The position numbers and the translations under genes are program-made. From the NCBI RefSeq assembly GCF_023015965.1, contig NZ_JALKAN010000002.1, forward strand, positions 1,075,334-1,139,333: a stretch of DNA of 64,000 bases, given 5' to 3'. Each line of letters opens with the position of its first letter. Position 1 is the first letter of the stretch. This document shows positions 1-8,886 of this stretch, piece after piece. The notes beneath the pieces were generated by a model, which was not told the origin of the DNA, ran no database searches, and worked only from the letters and a program-made list of their open reading frames with translations. The DNA comes from Allomuricauda sp. F6463D (GTDB lineage: Bacteria; Bacteroidota; Bacteroidia; Flavobacteriales; Flavobacteriaceae).

Positions 1-288
<288 letters not shown>

Positions 289-304
289 CTAGTTGATTTT
301 TTAA

Positions 305-583
305 TTATACAATTGCCAAAATATCGCTCTCGCGCATCATCAAATAGTCGGTACCACTGAACTTAAGTTCAGTACCAGCGTACTTTCCATAAAGCACAGT
401 ATCACCAACTTTGACGGTCACTTTTTCGTCTTTGGTCCCTGGACCGACGGCCACAACTGTTCCTTTTTGTGGTTTTTCTTTCGCATTGTCCGGGATGATA
501 ATACCGGAGGCAGTTTTGGTTTCAGCCTGTAGGGGCTCAATCAAAACCCTGTCTGCCAATGGTTTGATGTTTACTTTAGCCAT
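305..583 (-). CDS. groS: co-chaperonin GroES
   Basis: This 92-residue protein is the heptameric lid of the GroEL chaperonin. The sequence shows the family hallmarks: an N-terminal [12 protein letters not shown] strand, a mobile-loop region with TASGIIIPD around residues 25-33, a GTVVAVGPG turn, and a C-terminal RESDILAIV strand. Length is normal for the family. It is the first gene of the groES-groEL operon and is separated from secG upstream by a strong terminator, so it probably has its own promoter between 584 and 672. I looked for a CIRCE operator there and found none. Confidence 0.97.
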   Translation of the reverse strand: MAKVNIKPLADRVLIEPLQAETKTASGIIIPDNAKEKPQKGTVVAVGPGTKDEKVTVKVGDTVLYGKYAGTELKFSGTDYLMMRESDILAIV

Positions 584-628
584 ATTTTAAATTTTAGGTG
601 TTTGTTTTAAAAATTCTTGAATTTAAAA

Positions 629-645
629 GACAGAAATTGTGCCAA
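629..645 (-). promoter_or_regulatory. possible sigma-54-like promoter element upstream of groES
   Basis: Read on the minus strand this site has a perfect TTGGCAC -24 block followed, at about the right spacing, by CTGT where TTGC would be expected at -12. It lies 46 bases before the groES start. The same bases form a TTGTGC/GCACAA inverted repeat (637-652), which could instead be an operator. The -12 half matches poorly, so the assignment is weak. Confidence 0.25.
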
Positions 646-672
646 TGCACAAAAACTGACATTTTGGAAAAC

Positions 673-707
673 AAAAATGCCAGCTTGTCATTTAAGCTGG
701 CATTTTT
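673..707 (-). terminator. rho-independent terminator after secG
   Basis: A perfect 14-bp stem (AAAAATGCCAGCTT at 673-686 paired with 694-707) with a 7-base loop ends in a T-run on the minus strand, 23 bases after the secG stop. It separates the lptE-TPR-secG transcript from groES-groEL. The stem also has a T-run on the plus strand, but no plus-strand gene precedes it. Confidence 0.9.
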
Positions 708-729
708 ATATGCTTTGTCAATCTTAGGT

Positions 730-1092
730 TTATCCAATAGTATCTACTGGACTAGTAGTGGTGGCTGGCGGAAGTTGTTCCGGTACTTCTTCTGGTATCG
801 TTTCTGGTATTTCCGTGTCATCGCCTTGTAGCAACTTAGAATCTGCTTGGCTATAGCTTCCTTTGAGTGAAACATTGGAAAGCAATATTAAAACAATCAA
901 TAATGTGGCAAGGGTCCAAGTACTTTTATCTAAAAAGTCTCCTGTTTTTTTGACACCTCCAACAACTTGGTTGCCACTTCCTCCAAAGGATGATGACAAT
1001 CCACCGCCTTTAGGATTCTGAACCATTATAACCAAGACCAATAAAAGGCACACGATAATTATAAGTACCAAAAAAATTGTAAACGTGCTCAT
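730..1092 (-). CDS. secG: preprotein translocase subunit SecG
   Basis: SecG is the small auxiliary subunit of the SecYEG inner-membrane channel. The 120-residue product has two membrane segments (about 4-24 and 58-77) separated by the conserved MVQNPKGGGLSSSFGG loop, which is diagnostic. A Pro/Glu-rich tail after residue 90 is longer than in Proteobacteria and fits flavobacterial SecG. Its ATG overlaps the stop of the upstream TPR gene by 4 bases, suggesting translational coupling. It is the last gene before the terminator at 673-707. Confidence 0.95.
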   Translation of the reverse strand: MSTFTIFLVLIIIVCLLLVLVIMVQNPKGGGLSSSFGGSGNQVVGGVKKTGDFLDKSTWTLATLLIVLILLSNVSLKGSYSQADSKLLQGDDTEIPETIPEEVPEQLPPATTTSPVDTIG

Positions 1093-2012
1093 TTTTTATC
1101 TTTTTCTTTTTGCAGCTTCTTCACAGCCTGAATTTGATCTGCAAAGAAACCACTTTTTTCTGGATATTTCAAACTCAATATTTTAAAAGCTTGAATGGCT
1201 TTTTTATACTTTTTTTGTTCTAGATAAACCTTGGCCAAAGTCTCTGTCATCAACTCATTTTGGTTGATTTTAGTAGACTCTTTTATATTGATTTTGGGTA
1301 AGGATTCTTTTGGAACTATTTTGGGGTTGTTCTCGATAAACTTATCCAATAGATCAAATTTTTTCTTACGCTCCAGCATGTCCAAGGCACTGTCGTGCTG
1401 TTCGTCGACACTGGTTTCATCGTTGTTTGCTGGTTCTTCGGAGGGGGTGGTTAATTGCAGCCATTCTGTAAAGGAGTGTTTTTCTCTTTTAGTAAAAAGA
1501 ATGGGCTTGCCGAGGTTTAAATCGGTTTCAGCTTTTTGTACATTTTCCTTGTCTGTAATTTTTTCTACATGCTCTTCTGGTTTTACAGACTTAAAAAGCT
1601 CAGGGTTTAGAATTTGCTCTGCATCCTTTAAATTTTGGGGCAATGCGGGTTCGCTGGATTCTGATAGCATACTTTCTACATTGGGATTGGGTTGTATTTC
1701 TTCAGAGACGGCTTCTTGATCTTCGAGCTTGGAACCTCTACCTGCAATGGTGTTCGCTATATTGTTTTGTATAAATTCTTTAGATGTTATGTAATCGAAA
1801 AGCACATCCCTGTCCGAAGTGTGGGATGCGGTTACCTTTAAGGCGTTGTTATATTTGTAGCTGTCTAAATTTTTGAGCCCCTTTAAATGTAGGGCGCGGG
1901 CTGCCTGGAAATAGGGGTATTCCTCAATAATATCCTCAAGCTCTCTTGTTTGTTTTGGAGAGAGGATGGTATTGGAATTTTGAAGAATATGTATAAAATC
2001 CGAAACGTTCAT
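1089..2012 (-). CDS. TPR-like protein of the lptE-secG operon
   Basis: This 307-residue protein is of a type found in flavobacteria between lptE and secG. Residues 1-90 are helical and contain a YPYFQAARALHLKGLKNLDSYKYNNALK segment resembling a helical repeat. A charged low-complexity linker follows (about 95-235), and residues 255-300 form a recognisable TPR (ETLAKVYLEQKKYKKAIQAF...LKYPEKS). No signal peptide is seen, so it is probably cytoplasmic. It is 6 bases after lptE and overlaps secG by 4 bases. A role in envelope assembly is only a guess from position; no catalytic motif is visible. Confidence 0.75.
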   Translation of the reverse strand: MNVSDFIHILQNSNTILSPKQTRELEDIIEEYPYFQAARALHLKGLKNLDSYKYNNALKVTASHTSDRDVLFDYITSKEFIQNNIANTIAGRGSKLEDQEAVSEEIQPNPNVESMLSESSEPALPQNLKDAEQILNPELFKSVKPEEHVEKITDKENVQKAETDLNLGKPILFTKREKHSFTEWLQLTTPSEEPANNDETSVDEQHDSALDMLERKKKFDLLDKFIENNPKIVPKESLPKINIKESTKINQNELMTETLAKVYLEQKKYKKAIQAFKILSLKYPEKSGFFADQIQAVKKLQKEKDKK

Positions 2013-2018
2013 AAAATA

Positions 2019-2540
2019 TTACCAATTTCCCAGAGAAGCATTAAAAATATCCTGGGTAAGTCGTTCAAAAATTTCTTCGTGGGCTGTTGCCTGTATCGAG
2101 GTCAATGAGGCTGCTGCATCAAAATCATAAAAGAAAGAAAACCGTCTTTCAAAATCGGAATCCTCTTTTGTGGTATTGTAAAACCGGACATTCACACTCA
2201 TAGTCAGTCGATTCTGTGAGGTAAGTTGATCAGCGGTAGCTGTCATTGGAATAACTTTGTATTCTACAATCTCGCCTTCGTACAATAAATCACCATTATT
2301 TCCTGTAAGTGATAGACTTGTTAGATTGTTGATCATATCCTGAAGTGCCAAGGTGAAATCTCGGTCTAATCCGGGAACAATAGTGGATCCTGGTGTCTGG
2401 TCCGCATAATTTTGAAAAAAGTTTACTTGAAAACTCTGTGCAGTACCTATATCAGCACCGGAAAAATTATATGCTCCACAGCTCTGCAGAAAGAATATCA
2501 ATCCAATTAAACCAATCTTTATTCCATTTTTGTTAATCAT
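2019..2540 (-). CDS. lptE: LptE-family outer-membrane lipoprotein
   Basis: The product is a 173-residue lipoprotein of the Bacteroidetes LptE family, which plugs the LptD barrel that delivers LPS to the outer membrane. The start is taken as the ATG at 2538-2540; a longer TTG reading from 2549 adds only three residues. The signal peptide ends in the lipobox LQSC, followed by GAYNFSGADI, the typical start of mature flavobacterial LptE (GxYxFxG). The rest is beta-rich with the family's NRLTMSVNVRFYN pattern. It lies 24 bases after the sigma-54 activator in one transcription direction with secG. Confidence 0.88.
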   Translation of the reverse strand: MINKNGIKIGLIGLIFFLQSCGAYNFSGADIGTAQSFQVNFFQNYADQTPGSTIVPGLDRDFTLALQDMINNLTSLSLTGNNGDLLYEGEIVEYKVIPMTATADQLTSQNRLTMSVNVRFYNTTKEDSDFERRFSFFYDFDAAASLTSIQATAHEEIFERLTQDIFNASLGNW

Positions 2541-2564
2541 TGCCTTCAAACGTTTAAATGTAAC

Positions 2565-3845
2565 CTAAAGATCGTACTGTTTTATTTTTCTGTAGAGCGT
2601 TCTTTCCGAAATCCCAAGTTCCGCTGCTGCCGCTTTTCTTTTTCCTTTGTTGCGCTCCAAAGATTTTTTAATCAGTTCAATTTCCTTTTCTTGTAAAGAT
2701 AAGGTTTCTTCTTCTTCAATTTCCTCCGCAAAATGATAACGATCCTCAGGCTGTTGCTGAACAGTACTTGGCACTGATGCTTCCATAATAGGTTCTGGGA
2801 GGTGGAGCAATTCCGAAGTGGAACTTTCCTCATGCTCTATGTCTTCCTCTTCTTGATTTCCATATATTTTTCTGATCAACCCTTCATTTTCCCGTTGAAC
2901 TTTGTTGGGGTCATTGTCTTTTAAGAGTTCCAAGGTTAATTTTTTGAGGTCGTTCAAGTCACCTTTCATATCAAAAAGGACCTTGTACAAAATTTCCCGT
3001 TCATTGCTAAAGTCCCCTTCTTTTTTGGAATTCTCCACCACGGCAGGTAGGTTGGAACTGTTCGCATTAGGTAAGTAGCTGTTCAACGTAGCTGCAGAAA
3101 TACTTCGTTCTTCTTCCAAAACAGAAATTTGTTCCGCAATGTTCCGTAATTGGCGGATGTTTCCTGGCCACCTATATTTTAGGAGCAGACTAACAGCATC
3201 ATCTTCTAGGCGGATGGTCGGCATTTTGTATTTCTGCCCAAAATCCGAAGCAAACTTTCTGAATAACAAATGGATATCTTCCCGTCGATCCCTCAGTGGA
3301 GGCAAATGGATTTCTACTGTGCTCAACCGATAATACAGATCCTCCCTGAATTTTTCTTTTTTAATGGCCTCGAACATATTAATGTTGGTGGCCGCAACAA
3401 TGCGAACATCGGTTTTTTGTACTTGAGAGGATCCAACTTTTAGAAATTCTCCGTTTTCCAATACCCTAAGTAATCGAACTTGCGTGGTAAGTGGAAGTTC
3501 TCCGACTTCATCCAAAAAAATGGTTCCGCCATCTGCTACTTCAAAATAACCGCTACGGGTTTGGGTAGCTCCGGTAAAAGCACCTTTTTCGTGTCCGAAC
3601 AATTCACTATCTATGGTTCCCTCGGGAATTGCACCACAGTTCACTGCGATATATTTGGCATGTTTACGGTGGGAGAGTGAATGGATGATCTTTGGTATGG
3701 ATTCTTTTCCCACACCACTTTCTCCAGTTACCAATACCGAAATATCGGTAGGTGCAACTTGTATGGCTTTTTCTATGGCCCGGTTGAGTTTAACATCGTT
3801 TCCAATAAGCTCGAACCGTTGTTTTATGGATTGTACACTTTCCAT
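2565..3845 (-). CDS. sigma-54-dependent transcriptional activator without receiver domain
   Basis: This 426-residue AAA+ enhancer-binding protein opens sigma-54 promoters. It has Walker A (GESGVGKE, 41-48), the sigma-54 contact loop GAFTGA (88-93), Walker B (TIFLDEVGEL, about 108-117) and a C-terminal Fis-type helix-turn-helix (about 385-424, RKAAAAELGISERTLYRKIKQYDL). There is no N-terminal receiver, PAS or GAF domain: the AAA+ domain begins within 15 residues. Activity is therefore not controlled by direct phosphorylation; an acidic linker at about 255-380 replaces a sensor. It sits between miaB and lptE. Confidence 0.92.
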   Translation of the reverse strand: MESVQSIKQRFELIGNDVKLNRAIEKAIQVAPTDISVLVTGESGVGKESIPKIIHSLSHRKHAKYIAVNCGAIPEGTIDSELFGHEKGAFTGATQTRSGYFEVADGGTIFLDEVGELPLTTQVRLLRVLENGEFLKVGSSQVQKTDVRIVAATNINMFEAIKKEKFREDLYYRLSTVEIHLPPLRDRREDIHLLFRKFASDFGQKYKMPTIRLEDDAVSLLLKYRWPGNIRQLRNIAEQISVLEEERSISAATLNSYLPNANSSNLPAVVENSKKEGDFSNEREILYKVLFDMKGDLNDLKKLTLELLKDNDPNKVQRENEGLIRKIYGNQEEEDIEHEESSTSELLHLPEPIMEASVPSTVQQQPEDRYHFAEEIEEEETLSLQEKEIELIKKSLERNKGKRKAAAAELGISERTLYRKIKQYDL

Positions 3846-3940
3846 ACGCTGATATTCCTGCTTTCGCTGGAATCTTATTTTTTAAATTACACATTCCCTA
3901 CTACTCTTGGAAAAGCAGGAGGTGTATAATTAATAGGTTA

Positions 3941-5404
3941 TTAATTGTTTTCTGAATACCCAACAGCCTCACCGATTAGGGTGGCCGAGGTGCATTCGTT
4001 GATTTTTACATTCACAAAATCCCCAACGTTGTAATGTTCCTTTGGAAAAACCACAACAGTGTTTTGTGAATTTCGGCCCATCCAGTGGGCTTCAGATTTT
4101 TTGGAAGCTCCTTCAATAAGTACCTCCTCGGTTTTGCCCAAATGTTGTTGGGTACGATAATGACTGTGCTTTTGTTGCACTTCAATGATTTCTTGCAAAC
4201 GCCTTTTCTTGGTTGTTTCCGGGACGTCATCTTCCATTTTACGCTCGGCCAATGTTCCGGGTCTTTCGGAATAAGCGAACATAAAACCAAAATCGTATTT
4301 CACATATTCCATCAAGCTTAAGGTGTCTTGGTGGTCTTCTTCGGTTTCTGTTGGAAAGCCTGTGATCATATCTTGGCTAATGGCACAATCGGGAATAATT
4401 TTTCTAATGTCGTCTATAAGCTCAAAGTATTCCTCTCTGGTATGTAAACGGTTCATTGCCTTTAAGATGCGATTGCTTCCACTTTGTACCGGCAGATGGA
4501 TATATTTGCATATGTTACGATGCTTGGCCATGGCTTCTATAACATCTAAGGTCATGTCCTGCGGATTTGATGTTGAAAAACGGATACGCATTTTGGGCTG
4601 GGCCTGTGCTACAAGTTCTAATAACCCTGCAAAGTTTACAGAAGTTGCTTTTTGCATTTCCGAAGCTTGATCAAAATTCTTTTTTAAACCACCGCCATAC
4701 CATAGGTAACTATCCACATTTTGCCCCAGTAACGTGATTTCCTTAAATCCTCTTTCCCAAAGGTCGTTCACTTCCTCCAAAATGGATTGTGGGTCGCGGC
4801 TACGTTCTCTTCCTCGGGTAAAAGGAACTACACAGAAAGTACACATGTTATCACAGCCACGGGTTATGGAAACAAAAGCGGAGACTCCGTTGGAGTTTAA
4901 TCGAACAGGCGCCACATCTCCATAGGTTTCATCTTTGGAAAGAATAACGTTTACAGCATTTCTACCTTCATCTATTTCTTGGATAAGGTTGGGCAGGTCT
5001 TTGTAGGCATCTGGTCCTACTACCATATCCACTATTTTTTCCTCTTCCAAAAATTTACTTTTCAATCGTTCCGCCATGCATCCCAAAACACCAACCTTCA
5101 TATTTGGTTTTGTTCTTTTTACAGCATTAAACTTTTCCAAACGTTTGCGAACGGTTTGTTCAGCCTTTTCCCGAATAGAGCAAGTGTTGACCAAAACCAA
5201 ATCGGCATCATTCAAATTTTGGGTGGTATTGAAACCTTCCTTCGCCAAAATGGACGCTACGATTTCGCTATCGGAAAAGTTCATCTGGCAGCCATAACTT
5301 TCAATGTACAGCTTTCTACCGTTATTTTCGTTTTTTTCCAGCGATAGGGTGCTTCCTTGTTGGCTTTCGTCTATTACTTTTTCCACGCTTTTTTCCTCAA
5401 TCAT
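3941..5404 (-). CDS. miaB: tRNA-2-methylthio-N6-dimethylallyladenosine synthase MiaB
   Basis: MiaB is a radical-SAM methylthiotransferase that adds the methylthio group to i6A37 of tRNAs. Counted from a possible TTG start at 5425, the N-terminal cluster cysteines are C46, C82 and C116, the radical-SAM motif is C191-x3-C195-x2-C198 ([10 protein letters not shown]), and a TRAM domain occupies the last 65 residues. The ATG at 5402-5404 is preferred as start, removing seven residues. Length (about 487) suits the family. It is the first gene of the minus-strand run leading to secG, 95 bases before the sigma-54 activator. Confidence 0.96.
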   Translation of the reverse strand: MIEEKSVEKVIDESQQGSTLSLEKNENNGRKLYIESYGCQMNFSDSEIVASILAKEGFNTTQNLNDADLVLVNTCSIREKAEQTVRKRLEKFNAVKRTKPNMKVGVLGCMAERLKSKFLEEEKIVDMVVGPDAYKDLPNLIQEIDEGRNAVNVILSKDETYGDVAPVRLNSNGVSAFVSITRGCDNMCTFCVVPFTRGRERSRDPQSILEEVNDLWERGFKEITLLGQNVDSYLWYGGGLKKNFDQASEMQKATSVNFAGLLELVAQAQPKMRIRFSTSNPQDMTLDVIEAMAKHRNICKYIHLPVQSGSNRILKAMNRLHTREEYFELIDDIRKIIPDCAISQDMITGFPTETEEDHQDTLSLMEYVKYDFGFMFAYSERPGTLAERKMEDDVPETTKKRRLQEIIEVQQKHSHYRTQQHLGKTEEVLIEGASKKSEAHWMGRNSQNTVVVFPKEHYNVGDFVNVKINECTSATLIGEAVGYSENN

Positions 5405-5535
5405 AAATGTATCAATGGGGTGCAAATATAAAGGTTATTAAAGTCTAGTGACAATTTGGCAGTAATTTTTAAGAATTTATTGCGAAATCACCTGTTAGTG
5501 TTACCTTCAAGCAGTAAAACAAACTGTACGTAAAG

Positions 5536-6264
5536 ATGAATTTCTCTAATATTTTGGAAAGAATTAAGCTGAGTTCCCCAGTGGAGTTCGGAACTGTGTT
5601 CAATAACTCTGTTGAGCTGTTCAAAAAAGTTTGGCTTCAAGGGTTCCTTACCCTTGTATTTACCTTTGCGGCCATCTTACCTTTTTATTTGTTGATATAC
5701 CTCCCAATGATTATCATGGGAATAAGCAATCCAGATGTCTTTGAAAGTAATAACATGCCTCCGGCGTTTGCGGGATTGATGGCATTAATAATACCTATAG
5801 TTTTTGTAGGTGTTATGATGGTTGCTATTTGTTTGAATGCTGCTTTTTTGCGGATATGCAGAAAATATGATCTGAACGAATCAGGAAAGGATGATTATTT
5901 TTTTTACTTTAAAAAAGCATATTTGACCAAAGCTCTTATCCTTTCCTTAATAATGATGGGTCTGACTATGTTGGGACTACTGGCCTGTGGTCTGGGAAAT
6001 ATATATTTGGTCGTACCTATGTCATTGTTTCCTGCCTTTTTTGCTTTTGACAAAAAACTTACCGCCATGGAAATAGTAAAAGCCAGTTTTGCGCTTGGAA
6101 ATAAAAATTGGTTAATGATATTTCTATTGGTACTTGTAGCGGGGCTAGTCTCCCAACTTGGAGTTGTTTTGTGTTTGGTTGGAGTTTTATTTACCGCAAT
6201 GTTCAGTAAAATACCTTTCTACTTTATTTATAAAGAGGCGGTGGGAATTTCCATGGATGTTTAA
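5536..6264 (+). CDS. integral membrane protein of unknown function
   Basis: The 242-residue product is a multi-pass membrane protein with five or six hydrophobic segments (about 36-62, 78-104, 130-165, 190-225). The N-terminal MNFSNILERIKLSSPVEFGTVFNNSVELFKKVWLQGF is amphipathic and cytoplasmic. Similar proteins are common next to core flavobacterial genes and are usually left unnamed. No catalytic or transport motif is visible. It is divergent from miaB (131 bases between starts) and is followed by topA, which has its own candidate promoter. Confidence 0.75.
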   Translation: MNFSNILERIKLSSPVEFGTVFNNSVELFKKVWLQGFLTLVFTFAAILPFYLLIYLPMIIMGISNPDVFESNNMPPAFAGLMALIIPIVFVGVMMVAICLNAAFLRICRKYDLNESGKDDYFFYFKKAYLTKALILSLIMMGLTMLGLLACGLGNIYLVVPMSLFPAFFAFDKKLTAMEIVKASFALGNKNWLMIFLLVLVAGLVSQLGVVLCLVGVLFTAMFSKIPFYFIYKEAVGISMDV

Positions 6265-6368
6265 ATTGGTTAAGAATTGGTGTTGATGAGAGTTTACAAA
6301 AATGCTTATTGTTGGTTTATTTTACCGTTAAAAGAAAACCAGTGAATGCTGATGTTTAAATTTTAATA

Positions 6369-6376
6369 TACTTTTG
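6369..6376 (+). promoter_or_regulatory. candidate -7 element for topA
   Basis: TACTTTTG matches the Bacteroidetes housekeeping -7 consensus TAnnTTTG and lies 20 bases before the topA ATG, giving a leader of about 14 bases. I found no clear TTTG -33 partner, so the support is one-sided. Confidence 0.35.
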
Positions 6377-6395
6377 TTGTCACAAAACCCAGTGC

Positions 6396-8885
6396 ATGCC
6401 AAAGAATTTAGTTATTGTAGAGTCCCCTGCCAAGGCTAAGACCATTGAACGATTTTTAGGAAAAGATTTTCAAGTGGAGTCGAGTTTTGGTCATATCGCA
6501 GATCTTCCGTCCAAAGAACTTGGGGTAGATGTGGAAAATGATTTTAAGCCAAAATATACCGTTGACAAGGAAAAGAAAGCCTTGGTGAAAAAACTTCGGG
6601 ACCTGGCAAAAAAAGCAGATATTATTTGGCTGGCGAGTGATGAAGACCGCGAAGGAGAAGCTATTTCTTGGCATTTGGCCGAAGAATTGAAATTGGATAA
6701 AAACAAGACCAAACGAATTGTTTTTAACTCCATTACCAAATCGGCAATTCAAAAAGCAATTGAAAACCCGAGGGACATTAATTACAACTTGGTAAACGCA
6801 CAACAAGCCCGTAGGGTGTTGGATCGCTTGGTGGGGTACGAACTCTCACCGGTTTTGTGGAAAAAGATTAAACCCGGTCTTTCTGCAGGTCGTGTGCAAT
6901 CTGTTGCAGTTCGACTTATTGTGGAGCGAGAACGGGAAATAGATGGTTTTACACCAGAAGCATCGTTCAGGGTTAAAGCGGAATTTAAAACAGATGGTGG
7001 AAACGCCTTTGCCGCCAAATTGAATAAATCTTTTCCTACTAAGGAGGCTGCTGAGAAATTTTTAAAAGAAAACATAGGTGCGGATTTTTCAGTTTCCGAA
7101 CTGGCCAAAAAACCAGCTAAGAAATCTCCGGCTGCACCATTTACTACATCTACCTTGCAACAGGAAGCTTCAAGAAAACTTTATTTTTCGGTGAGTCGAA
7201 CTATGCAAGTGGCACAGCGGTTGTATGAGGCAGGTCTTATTACCTATATGAGAACGGATAGTGTTAACCTTTCTAAAGAAGCACTATCTGCGGCAAAGAA
7301 TGCCATTGTGGAAAACTACGGCGAAAACTATAGTCAAACCAGAAATTTTACCGGAAAATCCAAAGGCGCCCAAGAAGCTCACGAAGCCATTCGTCCAACC
7401 GATATGAAATTACAGTCGCCACAGCTGGAGCGCGACCAGGAAAAATTGTATGAACTTATCTGGAAACGTACCCTGGCCTCGCAAATGAGCGATGCCCAGT
7501 TGGAACGGACCAATGTTAGAATAGAAGCAAGCAGCCATAACGAAGAATTCACTGCAAACGGGGAAGTGGTTAAGTTTGATGGTTTCTTAAAAGTATACTT
7601 GGAAGGAACCGATGATGAAGAGGGTAGTGAGGAACAAGAAGGAATGCTACCGGCAATGAGTGTTGGGGAGCCACTTCAAAATGTGTTCATATCAGCGACC
7701 GAGCGATTTACCCGGCCACCTTACCGTTATTCTGAAGCCTCTTTGGTGAAGAAACTTGAAGAATTGGGCATTGGCCGACCTTCCACCTACGCACCAACAA
7801 TCTCCACTATCCAAAACAGGGGTTATGTGGAAAAGGGTACCGTAGAAGGTTCCGAACGTAAATATATTCAGTTGGTACTTGAAAACGATAAAGTTTCAGA
7901 TAAACAATTGACCGAAATGGTGGGGTCAGAGAAGGGAAAAATTGTCCCGACCGATATTGGGATGATCGTAAACGATTTTTTGGTGACCCATTTCACTCAA
8001 ATTTTGGATTATAATTTTACTGCTCAAGTAGAAGGAGATTTTGATGAGATAGCCTCGGGAGATGAAGATTGGCAAGAAATGATGAAAAATTTCTACAAAG
8101 ATTTTCATCCCAACGTTTTGGAAGTACAAGAAAATGCTGAACGTGCCAGTGGTGAACGTATATTGGGCACGGACCCAAAATCAGGACGACAGGTTTCCGT
8201 AAGATTGGGTCGTTTTGGACCAATGGTGCAAATTGGCACTGTGGACGATGAAGAAAAACCAGAGTTTGCGAGTTTACTTCCTGATCAATCATTAGGAACA
8301 ATTACTTTTGATGAAGCGATGACGCTTTTCGAGCTACCTAGAAAGTTAGGGGTTTATGAAGGAGAAGAGGTCGAAGCAAATGTTGGGCGGTATGGTCCTT
8401 ATGTGAGATTTGGCAAAAAATTTATTTCACTGGCCAAGGGCGAAAGCGCTTTCGATGTGGATATGGATCGCGCCATAGAACTAATCCAAGAAAAGCAAAA
8501 GGCAGATGCGCCGATTGCGGCTTATGAAGGAAAGGATGTTACCAAAGGTAAAGGCAGGTTTGGTCCATTTATCAAATGGGACGGTATGTTTATCAATGTG
8601 AACAAAAAATATGACTTTGATAATCTGTCCGAAGGGGATATTGCTGAATTGATCGAGGCCAAAAAGAAAAAGGAGGCCGAGAAATTGATTCAAGAATGGC
8701 CCGAAGAAAAAATTAGGATAGAAAAAGCCCGTTGGGGCAGACATAATATTATTAAAGGTAAGGTCAAAGTAGAGATTTCCAAAGATGTTGATGCAACAAA
8801 AGTAACTTTGGAAGAGGCGCAGGCCCTATTGGAAAAGAAATCACCAAAGAAAAAAGCCAAAACAAAAGCAAAAGCTAAGAAATAG
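6396..8885 (+). CDS. topA: DNA topoisomerase I
   Basis: This 829-residue type IA topoisomerase relaxes negative supercoils. The Toprim domain carries VIVESPAKAKTIE (7-19) and the acidic triad region DEDREGEAI (82-90). The catalytic tyrosine is Y284 in GLITYMRTDSV. QQEASRKLYFS and GIGRPSTYAPTISTIQNRGYV are conserved core motifs. Instead of zinc ribbons the C-terminus has repeated GRFGPMVQIG / GRYGPYVRFG / GRFGPFIKWDG modules (about 590-760), then a Lys-rich tail. The arginase-like gene starts one base after the stop region (stop at 8883-8885, ATG at 8887), so the two are co-transcribed. Confidence 0.98.
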   Translation: MPKNLVIVESPAKAKTIERFLGKDFQVESSFGHIADLPSKELGVDVENDFKPKYTVDKEKKALVKKLRDLAKKADIIWLASDEDREGEAISWHLAEELKLDKNKTKRIVFNSITKSAIQKAIENPRDINYNLVNAQQARRVLDRLVGYELSPVLWKKIKPGLSAGRVQSVAVRLIVEREREIDGFTPEASFRVKAEFKTDGGNAFAAKLNKSFPTKEAAEKFLKENIGADFSVSELAKKPAKKSPAAPFTTSTLQQEASRKLYFSVSRTMQVAQRLYEAGLITYMRTDSVNLSKEALSAAKNAIVENYGENYSQTRNFTGKSKGAQEAHEAIRPTDMKLQSPQLERDQEKLYELIWKRTLASQMSDAQLERTNVRIEASSHNEEFTANGEVVKFDGFLKVYLEGTDDEEGSEEQEGMLPAMSVGEPLQNVFISATERFTRPPYRYSEASLVKKLEELGIGRPSTYAPTISTIQNRGYVEKGTVEGSERKYIQLVLENDKVSDKQLTEMVGSEKGKIVPTDIGMIVNDFLVTHFTQILDYNFTAQVEGDFDEIASGDEDWQEMMKNFYKDFHPNVLEVQENAERASGERILGTDPKSGRQVSVRLGRFGPMVQIGTVDDEEKPEFASLLPDQSLGTITFDEAMTLFELPRKLGVYEGEEVEANVGRYGPYVRFGKKFISLAKGESAFDVDMDRAIELIQEKQKADAPIAAYEGKDVTKGKGRFGPFIKWDGMFINVNKKYDFDNLSEGDIAELIEAKKKKEAEKLIQEWPEEKIRIEKARWGRHNIIKGKVKVEISKDVDATKVTLEEAQALLEKKSPKKKAKTKAKAKK

Positions 8886-8886
8886 T

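Noticed and set aside
584..672. CIRCE operator upstream of groES
   Set aside because: I searched for TTAGCACTC-N9-GAGTGCTAA on both strands and found nothing close.
598..831. 77-residue plus-strand frame between groES and secG
   Set aside because: It runs through the groES leader, the terminator hairpin and the antisense of secG, with no coding character.
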